From NCBI RefSeq assembly GCF_014196635.1, contig NZ_JACIEB010000003.1, forward strand, positions 186,001 to 250,000: a stretch of DNA of 64,000 nt, written 5' to 3'. Origin of the DNA: Sphingobium fontiphilum (GTDB lineage Bacteria; Pseudomonadota; Alphaproteobacteria; Sphingomonadales; Sphingomonadaceae). The position numbers were made by a program, and so were the translations under genes. Below, piece after piece: positions 34,763 through 41,982 of this stretch. The notes under the pieces were generated by a model. It saw nothing but the letters and a program-made list of their open reading frames with translations. It did no database searches and was not told the origin of the DNA. The number at the start of each line of letters is the position of its first letter. Position 1 is the first letter of the stretch.

Positions 34763-35419
34763 TCATGCCTCGGGCGGGATCAAATCGCCTGTGATGCGAA
34801 TGCCCGCGCCGTCAACCTTGTAGGTCTTGTTCATGAAGATGAGGATCGACGTCAGCGCCTCGGCCGCGGCCGAGTTCACCAGCGCGCCGCCGTGCAGCCC
34901 CCTCAATCCCATGGCGTCGGCCAGCGCCACGATGCGACCCCGGGCATCCTTGTCGTCGCCAAAGACCAGCACGTCGCAGCCGACATCAATGTCTTTGGCC
35001 AGCTTGTGCGCGGCGACATTGTGGAATGCGGACACAAGCGTCACGCCCTCTCCCAGAACCGCCTGCGCCTTTTGCGCGGCGGAGCCTTCATCGGGCAACT
35101 GGACCCGCATCACCTTGGGCGGAACGAGGGGAACGGTCGTATCCACGACCAGTTTGCCGACGACATGCGGCGCGATGTCGCGGAGCGTCGTTTCCTGCGC
35201 GGCGAAGGGCACCGTCACGATGACGATGTCGGCATGCGCGACGACATCCACATTGGCGCCGCCCCGCAGGCCATGCCCCAGTTCGGCGGCGGCCTTTTCG
35301 GCGCTTTCCGCGCTACGCGATCCGATCGTCACGGGATAGCCGGCGCGCGCCAGTCGCCAGGCGATGGCAGCGCCAAGGTTACCGGTGCCGCCGACGACGG
35401 CAATGGCGGGAAGAGTCAT
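34763..35419 (-). CDS. npdG: NADPH:F420 oxidoreductase (Fno/NpdG)
   Basis: A 218-residue enzyme that passes hydride between NADP(H) and coenzyme F420. It starts with IAVVGGTGNLGAAIAWRLARAGYPVTIGSRS (Rossmann fold with the NADP-binding GSRS). VVDTTVPLVPP and VSAFHNVAAHKL follow, both characteristic of the F420 reductase family. The C-terminal segment NSAAAEALTSILIFMNKTYKVDGAGI also fits. It lies 43 bases behind fbiC on the same strand. Together they supply and regenerate reduced F420. Confidence 0.92.
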   Translation of the reverse strand: MTLPAIAVVGGTGNLGAAIAWRLARAGYPVTIGSRSAESAEKAAAELGHGLRGGANVDVVAHADIVIVTVPFAAQETTLRDIAPHVVGKLVVDTTVPLVPPKVMRVQLPDEGSAAQKAQAVLGEGVTLVSAFHNVAAHKLAKDIDVGCDVLVFGDDKDARGRIVALADAMGLRGLHGGALVNSAAAEALTSILIFMNKTYKVDGAGIRITGDLIPPEA

Positions 35420-35462
35420 ATATTGTCCTTCAGTTACGCTCGCGAGCGATATGGCAGATGGT

Positions 35463-37802
35463 TCAGGATAGTCCAGCCAGGGCGGCGCGCCGCGGCCTAA
35501 CCGGTTCGTAAAGGGTCGTGCGTTGCCGCACAGGGCGCCCGACGGATGCCGCCAGAGCCTGCATTTCCCTGGGACCGAATTCCTGTCCGTTGACGCCGCC
35601 GGCGGCCCGGGTGATCGATTCGTCCATCAACGTGCCGCCCATGTCATTGGCGCCCGCATTCAGGATCGCCGCGGCGCCTTCCGGCCCCATCTTCACCCAG
35701 GACACCTGGATATTGGGGATCACCGGATGGAGCACGATGCGCGCCACGGCGTGCATCAACACCGCTTCGCGATAGCTGGGCCCCGATCGCGCCAGCCCTT
35801 TGCGCCATATCGGCGATTCCATATGGACGAAAGGCAGGGGCACGAATTCGGTGAAGCCGCCCGTCTCTTCCTGCAATCCGCGAATGCGCAGCAGATGGCG
35901 CGCCCAATGCCTATATTCCTCGACATGGCCGAACATGATGGTGGCCGTGCTGCGCAGGCCCACGCCGTGCGCCACGCGCATCACCTCGATCCATTCGTCC
36001 GCTGTCACCTTGTCCGGGCAGATGATGTCGCGAACTTGCGGGTCGAGTATCTCCGCCGCCGTGCCGGGCAGGGTGGACAGCCCAGCCTCCTTCAGCCGCG
36101 CCAGATAATCCTCGAGCGGCAGGCCAAGCGTGCGCGCGCCATGCGTCACCTCCAGCGGCGAAAAGGCATGGATATGGATATCCGGCGCGGCCGCGCGCAC
36201 GGTCTTGAGGACATTGAGATAGGTATGCCCATCATAATCGGGATGAATCCCGCCCTGAAGGCAGACTTCGGTCGCGCCCCGATCCCAGGCTTCGGCCGCA
36301 CGGCGTCCGACCTCTTCCATGTCCAGCCTGTAGGCCGGACCGCGCATGGCCCTGGTGCTGCCCTTGGAAAAGGCGCAGAAGCCGCATTTATAAAGGCAGA
36401 TATTGGTGTAATTGATGTTGCGGTTGACGGCATAGGTCAGCGTGTCGCCCACGGCTTGCCGCCTCAGCCGGTCCGCCCGGTCCACGATGGCGGCAAGATC
36501 ATGCTGGTCGGCGTCGAACAGGGCGACGATGTCCGCCTGGCTCAGCCGTTCGCCATCCTCCGCGGCGTCAAGGATCGACAGGATTGATCGGCAGGCGGGA
36601 GCGCGCTCAACCGGCATGATGTCGGGCGCGGGATCGCCATGCCCCGCGGACCATTCGTCCACCTTTGGCAAACCCCGTCCGTCGATGGCGCGCAGGATGT
36701 GGGTGGCGATGGCTGGCGCAGCCCAATCCCGCGCAGCAAGGGCATGACGCGGGCCGATGGCAAGCCGCTGCATCAACATCCGGCCTGCGGCTTTGGTGGC
36801 GTCGGCCAATATCTCCAGATGCGGCCAGGGCGCCTCCGGATTCACATGGTCGGGCGTCACGGGCGACACCCCCCCCCAGTCATTGACGCCCGCACGGATC
36901 AGCGGCGCCAGATCCACCCGGTCGTGGAGGTTCGGCGGCGCCTGGATCGTCATTTGCGGCCCCAGGATGATCCGCGCGGCGGCGATGGCCCAGAGATGAT
37001 CGTCGAGCGACGGTTCGGCATGATCCGCCATGCGCGTCCCCGGCTTTGCCCGGAAATTCTGGATGATGACTTCCTGAATATGGCCGTAGCGGCGATGCAG
37101 ATCGCGAATGGCGACCAGCGCCTCCACCTGTTCGTCGCGTGTTTCGCCGATACCGATCAGCAGGCCGGTGGTGAACGGCACGCGCGCGCGCCCGGCCTCC
37201 TCGATGGCGGCCAATCGCAGGGCCGGTTGCTTGTCGGGCGAGCCGAAATGCGGGCCGCCGCGCGCGCACAGGCGATCCGAGCTGCTTTCCAGCATGATGC
37301 CCATGGAGGCGGCGTGCGGCCGCAACTGCGCATAATCATCGCCATTCATCAGACCGGGATTGAGGTGCGGCAACAAGCCCGTCTCGCGGAACACCAGTTC
37401 GGCCATTTCGGCCAGATAGGACAGGGTCGAATCATGTCCGAGCGCCGCGAGCGCTTCGCGTGCGGCGGCATAGCGGGCTTCGGGCCGGTCGCCGAGCGTG
37501 AACAGCGCTTCCCGGCAACCGGCCGCCGCGCCGGCGCGGGCGATGGCCAGAACCTCGTCCCTGCTCAGATAGGCGTCGCCCGCGCGGGCAGGCGTGGTGG
37601 CGAAGGTGCAATAGTGGCACACATCGCGGCACAATTTGGTGAGGGGGATGAACACCTTGCGGGAATAGGTCACGCGATGGCCATGCCCGGCCACCGTCAT
37701 CGCTTCCGCCGCCGCCATCATGTCGCCAAGGGACCGGGATTTCAGCACCGTCGCGATGCCCGCTGCTTCGTCTTCACTCAGGTGCAGTAGATCCAGTATC
37801 AC
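35463..37802 (-). CDS. fbiC: FbiC, 7,8-didemethyl-8-hydroxy-5-deazariboflavin synthase (CofG-CofH fusion)
   Basis: A 779-residue fusion of two radical-SAM enzymes that make Fo, the chromophore of coenzyme F420, from tyrosine and a flavin precursor. The first (CofG) half has the cluster motif C58-RDV-C62-HY-C65. The second (CofH) half has C469-LYK-C473-GF-C476. The order CofG-CofH is that of actinobacterial FbiC. The GTG start at 37802 overlaps the stop of the upstream LLM gene (GTGA). Other F420 genes (cofC, cofD, cofE) are not in the window. Confidence 0.95.
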   Translation of the reverse strand: MILDLLHLSEDEAAGIATVLKSRSLGDMMAAAEAMTVAGHGHRVTYSRKVFIPLTKLCRDVCHYCTFATTPARAGDAYLSRDEVLAIARAGAAAGCREALFTLGDRPEARYAAAREALAALGHDSTLSYLAEMAELVFRETGLLPHLNPGLMNGDDYAQLRPHAASMGIMLESSSDRLCARGGPHFGSPDKQPALRLAAIEEAGRARVPFTTGLLIGIGETRDEQVEALVAIRDLHRRYGHIQEVIIQNFRAKPGTRMADHAEPSLDDHLWAIAAARIILGPQMTIQAPPNLHDRVDLAPLIRAGVNDWGGVSPVTPDHVNPEAPWPHLEILADATKAAGRMLMQRLAIGPRHALAARDWAAPAIATHILRAIDGRGLPKVDEWSAGHGDPAPDIMPVERAPACRSILSILDAAEDGERLSQADIVALFDADQHDLAAIVDRADRLRRQAVGDTLTYAVNRNINYTNICLYKCGFCAFSKGSTRAMRGPAYRLDMEEVGRRAAEAWDRGATEVCLQGGIHPDYDGHTYLNVLKTVRAAAPDIHIHAFSPLEVTHGARTLGLPLEDYLARLKEAGLSTLPGTAAEILDPQVRDIICPDKVTADEWIEVMRVAHGVGLRSTATIMFGHVEEYRHWARHLLRIRGLQEETGGFTEFVPLPFVHMESPIWRKGLARSGPSYREAVLMHAVARIVLHPVIPNIQVSWVKMGPEGAAAILNAGANDMGGTLMDESITRAAGGVNGQEFGPREMQALAASVGRPVRQRTTLYEPVRPRRAALAGLS

Positions 37803-38800
37803 ATCAAACTCCGCGCTCGGGCAAGCCCGCGAATGGTGTCTAGCGGCGCGGCGTGCCCCGGCAAGGCCGCGATGAATGTGGAGACGCCCATCGCCACCAG
37901 GCGCCTTAGCATGTCTACGGCAGCGGCCTCGGGACCCGCCAGCGTATCGAAGTCCGACAGAAATTCGGTCAGCCCCAATTCCTCCATCAGGGCCACATTC
38001 CTGCCGCCCACGACCACATGCTCGGTCGGATCATAGCGAGCGTGCAATGCGTCGATCTTGCCGCGAAACTGCGTCGGAACGCGCGCCAGGGTTTCGGGCG
38101 TGCGGAAAGCCATGCCGTTGACTACGATGAACGCCTTGAGATCGTCAATAGCCTCGGCCCGTGTGGGACGGATCGAGGCGAAGGAGACGACCCAGATATC
38201 GATCGACAGGGGATCGCGGCCCGCCGCCTGCGCCGCGGCCCGGACGGTATCGATCCGGCTCTTGAGCGCGTCCAGATGGCGTTCCCCCGCGAACAATATG
38301 ACACCGTCGGCCTGCTCGCCCGCCAGCGCCAGCGCCTTGGGGCCGAAGGCGGAATAATAGATCGGTATCGGGCGGGCGAAACGGAGCGGCTTGATCTGCG
38401 CCCCGTCCATCTGCGTAGGCCGTCCGGCGAACAGGTCGCGCAGCGCCGCCAGTTCCGCGCGAATTTCTCGTTGCCTGGCGGGCGGACGGCCGATGGCCAT
38501 GACCGAGCTGCCGCCCGTCGCCAGGCCCAGCGTCACGCGGCCGCCGGAGAGATCGTCAATGGTGCAGAGGGCGGAGGCCGTCACCAGCGGATGCCGCATG
38601 AAGGGCGAGGTGACCAGCGGCGCCAGGGTCGCGTTGGGAGCTTCAAGAGCGGCGAGGGTCAACGACACATAGAGTTCGTGCCAACCCGCAGGCGAATCGC
38701 CCACGCTGATCAGATCGAAACCGAGATCGGCGGCGAGACGGACTTCTTCCCGAAATCCGTCCAGCCTGTCTCCCCACATGCTGCATATGCCGAGCTTCAT
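37799..38800 (-). CDS. Luciferase-like F420-type oxidoreductase coupled to fbiC
   Basis: A 333-residue TIM-barrel protein of the LLM family. It has MKLGICSMWGDRLDGFREEVRLAADLGFDLISVGDS, SPFMRHPLVTASALCTIDDLSGGRVTLGLATGG and PIPIYYSAFGPKALALAGEQADGVI. The mixture resembles both F420-dependent reductases and the methylene-tetrahydromethanopterin-reductase-like group. The ATG at 38800 follows GAGGAAGAG. Its stop overlaps the fbiC start, so the two are translated together, strong support for F420 as cofactor. First gene of the operon leading down to 31916. Confidence 0.87.
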   Translation of the reverse strand: MKLGICSMWGDRLDGFREEVRLAADLGFDLISVGDSPAGWHELYVSLTLAALEAPNATLAPLVTSPFMRHPLVTASALCTIDDLSGGRVTLGLATGGSSVMAIGRPPARQREIRAELAALRDLFAGRPTQMDGAQIKPLRFARPIPIYYSAFGPKALALAGEQADGVILFAGERHLDALKSRIDTVRAAAQAAGRDPLSIDIWVVSFASIRPTRAEAIDDLKAFIVVNGMAFRTPETLARVPTQFRGKIDALHARYDPTEHVVVGGRNVALMEELGLTEFLSDFDTLAGPEAAAVDMLRRLVAMGVSTFIAALPGHAAPLDTIRGLARARSLM

Positions 38801-38905
38801 GGTCTCTTCCTCTGGGAACCCTCCTACGCTCTGGCAGTTCGCCGCCAACCTGTCCTTGTAGAGGGGAATAAGCGCCGATCACTCGACTTCCCCTCCATCA
38901 GGGGT

Positions 38906-41287
38906 TTAGAATATATATTTGGCGATGACGCCCCAGGTCCGCGGTTCACCGGCATAGACCGAACTGGTCGGGAAGGACGGCAGAAGAACGCTTGAAGCCG
39001 AGAAATAGTTCTCTTTGAACAGGTTCTTCACATAAACGCCAAGGTCAAGGCCCGTGCCGCCAATGCCGCGCCAGTCCAGACGCGCGTTGGCCAACTGGTA
39101 GCCCGGCAGCTTTTCGCCGTTCTGACCGCCAAAATCGTCAGTCATGAACAGGTCGGCATTGACCACCAAATCGCCGTCAGCCGGGCGGATCGGCAGGGTC
39201 CAGCTCAAGCTGGCCGTGCCGGAGAAGATGGGCGAATATTTGTTGATCTGGCCTTCGCCCAGCACGATTGTCGACGGCAATCCACCGGGGATGGTCAGGC
39301 TTTCCACCTTCACATTGGTATAAGCCGCATTGAAACCGACGGTAAGGCTGCGCACGGGGCTGATGGACGCCTCCAGCTCGACGCCCCAGATTCGCAGATC
39401 GGCGACATTCGCGGCGAGCGACCCGTTCGTCGGCGAATCAGGCGTGCCGTTGGGAACCGTCGTCTGCGTGTTCAGGAACTGAAGCGCGTTCTTATATTTG
39501 CTGTAATAGGCGGCCAGATTCAGACGCCCACGCGCGGCCCCGACACGATAGTCATATTTGGAGCCGATCTCGACGTCGGTGATGGTTTCCTCTCCCGTCT
39601 TCTGGAAGGGACGAAGGTCCGCGCAGACACCTCCGGTCGCGACGCAGGCCGGATCCGCGCCACCCGTGGTAAAGGGCGTTTCGAACAGGGGCGTGTTCAC
39701 ATTGACGCCGCGATAGCCGCGCCGCGAGACGATATAGAGCAACCAGTCCGGGTTGGCCTTATAGTCGAGACCGATGGTCCAGCTCGGCTCCTCGCCCTTG
39801 TTGGACACGGTGCCGACGCCGTCGGCCAGGCCGAGGGCCGCCGTGCCGAGGCATGTGGCTTCGTCAACATAGGTCGCGCCGATCGTGCCGCCGCAAGCCG
39901 ACACCTTGTCCCAGCTATAGCGCGCGCCGAGATTGAGCTTCAGCTTGTCGGTGAATTCATAACCGATCTGGCCATAGACCGCCCAGTTCTTGTTGCGGAC
40001 ATGCGCCGTCACCGCAGGCGCGGGAACACCGCCCACGGAAAATGCCGTGAATTGCGATCCGCTGGCGCCGTCGGGCTTGTCGTTATTATAGAAGGCGCCG
40101 ACGATGAAGTTGAACGAGCCGAAATCGCCCAACAACTGGGTTTCATTCGTCAGATATTGCCGATCCAGCACGGACGACGCCGTGAACAGGGTGAACGGCA
40201 CGGCGGAAGGCGCGGGAGACGGCAGACCCGTGGGGATTTGCAGTTGCGGCAACCCGCCCGTATTAATCAACTGGTAGCTGTAATTCTTCCTGTAGCCGAA
40301 AATATTCCGCAGCGTCAGATCGCCGAAGCTGAAGGACGTATCATTCGTGATGGACGTGGTCTTGCGATAGGCCGCGCCGCCATTGATGCCGCCGTCGAAC
40401 GACCCGCGACGATTGGCTTTCTGCGCTTGCAAAGCGGCCTGCACCTGCGGCTCGACGACGCCCAGACCGAGCGCGGCAAAGGGGAAATTCTCGCGCAGCA
40501 AATAGAGACCGCCAGCGAGTTCGTCGCCCTTGAAATATTCATAGATGGTGGTGCTCTTGAGGCCCTCGAACGGCTCGACCAACAGGGAAAGGCGGTAGGC
40601 GTCCTGATGGATATTGTCGAATCCAGGACCGCCGTCGAAGGCGATGGTGCGGGGATCCTGACGGCGGACCTGGCCCGCAGCGCGGAAAGCGACCTTATCC
40701 TCGATGATGGGGATGTTCACCGCGCCTTCCAGCTCGCGATAATCGAACCGTCCATATGTGCCCTCGACATAGCCTTCAAAGGCATAGCTCGGCTTCTGGC
40801 TGCCGATAACGACCGCGCCGCCCAGCGTGTTGCGGCCGAACAGCGTGCCCTGCGGCCCCTTGAGCACCTGAATGCTGCCAATGTCATAAGTTGGGACGTT
40901 GGAGCCGACCGACGGCAAGGGCGTGTCGTTGAGATAGATGACGACCCCGGGCGTCACCTCGCCCAGGGGCAACTGGCCGATGCCGCGCAGGGTCAGCGCG
41001 ACATTATCCTTGCCCCCTTCGGAGGAGAAGGTGAAGCCGGGCGCGACCGTCTTGACGTCGCTGATCGTCTGGACGGTGCTGCGCTCCAGCGCTTCTGACG
41101 AGAAAGCGGAGATAGAAACCGAGACGTCCTGCAGCCGCTCTTCCCGGCGACGAGCCGTGACGACTATATCGCCGCCAACCGCATCGTCCGCTTGCGGCGC
41201 AGCAGAATCAGCGGGCTGTGCCCATGAGGGTGATACAACCAGCGCAACGCTCGCGACCAATGTCAGTTTAAGGGCGGCCAGTCGCAT
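38906..41287 (-). CDS. TonB-dependent outer-membrane receptor
   Basis: A 793-residue receptor. The ATG at 41287 (MRLAALKLTLVASVALVV) begins a signal peptide ending at SWAQP and has GAGAGGA upstream. The TonB-box-like GDIVVTARRREE, the plug (IQVLKGPQGTLFGRNTLGGAVVIGS) and a barrel ending AKYIF follow. A perfect CCTATC-N4-GATAGG palindrome lies 95 bases before the start. It probably imports the substrate of the surrounding pathway. It is only distantly like the receptor at 7882. Confidence 0.93.
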   Translation of the reverse strand: MRLAALKLTLVASVALVVSPSWAQPADSAAPQADDAVGGDIVVTARRREERLQDVSVSISAFSSEALERSTVQTISDVKTVAPGFTFSSEGGKDNVALTLRGIGQLPLGEVTPGVVIYLNDTPLPSVGSNVPTYDIGSIQVLKGPQGTLFGRNTLGGAVVIGSQKPSYAFEGYVEGTYGRFDYRELEGAVNIPIIEDKVAFRAAGQVRRQDPRTIAFDGGPGFDNIHQDAYRLSLLVEPFEGLKSTTIYEYFKGDELAGGLYLLRENFPFAALGLGVVEPQVQAALQAQKANRRGSFDGGINGGAAYRKTTSITNDTSFSFGDLTLRNIFGYRKNYSYQLINTGGLPQLQIPTGLPSPAPSAVPFTLFTASSVLDRQYLTNETQLLGDFGSFNFIVGAFYNNDKPDGASGSQFTAFSVGGVPAPAVTAHVRNKNWAVYGQIGYEFTDKLKLNLGARYSWDKVSACGGTIGATYVDEATCLGTAALGLADGVGTVSNKGEEPSWTIGLDYKANPDWLLYIVSRRGYRGVNVNTPLFETPFTTGGADPACVATGGVCADLRPFQKTGEETITDVEIGSKYDYRVGAARGRLNLAAYYSKYKNALQFLNTQTTVPNGTPDSPTNGSLAANVADLRIWGVELEASISPVRSLTVGFNAAYTNVKVESLTIPGGLPSTIVLGEGQINKYSPIFSGTASLSWTLPIRPADGDLVVNADLFMTDDFGGQNGEKLPGYQLANARLDWRGIGGTGLDLGVYVKNLFKENYFSASSVLLPSFPTSSVYAGEPRTWGVIAKYIF

Positions 41288-41381
41288 AAAAATCCTCTCA
41301 TTCAAGCAGTTTATCGGCATGATCAGCGCAACGCGCAGACGTGATCGCTGGCGACAAATCGCGATGCGTCGTATTTTACCA

Positions 41382-41397
41382 CCTATCGTTCGATAGG
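41382..41397. promoter_or_regulatory. Perfect palindrome CCTATC-GTTC-GATAGG (candidate operator)
   Basis: A 16-bp perfect inverted repeat in the promoter region of the TonB receptor, 95 bases before its start codon. It is the same motif as at 44754 (perfect) and, with small changes, at 11367, 41952, 53597 and 60560. Confidence 0.72.
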
Positions 41398-41574
41398 ATT
41401 TGGCCCGATCCAGCATTATTGGTGACGATGTTGCATTTGCGCCGCAGCATGTCAGACGGGCTCTGCGCGCAGGCCGTTCCGGCCTGCTACGGCCAGCGCC
41501 CTGAAGTCGATCCAACGCATGTTTTTAAGGCGGCTGAATCCGGCCGGGCTGACCGTTATCAGATATTCGTCCAG

Positions 41575-41894
41575 TCCGCGCCCTTGAGGTCCGGCATGGC
41601 GCGCGCCTCGTCGGGGGTGGCGATTTCGAGACCCATGCCCTCGACGATCTGCCGCGCGGTCGTCACCTGCTCCGCATTGGTCTACGCAAGCCGGCCCGGA
41701 CCGCCCCACAGCGAATCCTCCAGACCGATGCGGACATTGCCGCCCATCAATGCCGCCATGGCGCCAATGCTCATCTGACGCGCACCAGCCCCCAGCACCG
41801 ACCATTCATATTGATCGCCAAACAGCCGGTCGGCCGTCCGCTTCATATGCATGATGTCGTCGGGATGGCTGATGATGACCTTGCGTTTTACCAC
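41575..41894 (-). pseudogene. Remnant of a beta-keto acid cleavage enzyme (BKACE/DUF849)
   Basis: From a GTG near 41894 the frame reads DIMHMKRTADRLFGDQYEWSV, GAGARQMSIGAMAALMGGNVRIGLEDSLW and GGPGRLA, then a TAG. The same frame continues as TNAEQVTTARQIVEG and LEIATPDEARAM. This is the C-terminal third of a BKACE barrel (RIGLEDSLW is the hallmark). The first two-thirds, with the metal-binding histidines, are absent. An operator-like palindrome remains 58 bases before the frame. The rest of the gap back to 41400 holds nothing else. Confidence 0.7.
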
Positions 41895-41951
41895 GATGTT
41901 TCCCTTTGCTCGCAGAGATTGCGCCGGTCGCAGGTTGCGCGGACGGCGCAA

Positions 41952-41967
41952 TCTATAATTCGATAGG
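41952..41967. promoter_or_regulatory. Palindrome TCTATA-ATTC-GATAGG (candidate operator)
   Basis: A variant of the CCTATC-N4-GATAGG element with two changes in the left half. It is located between the 3' end of the MalT/LuxR regulator gene and the BKACE remnant, 58 bases before the remnant frame, a spacing close to that of the other sites. Confidence 0.55.
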
Positions 41968-41982
41968 AACCAGCGCGCGCTT

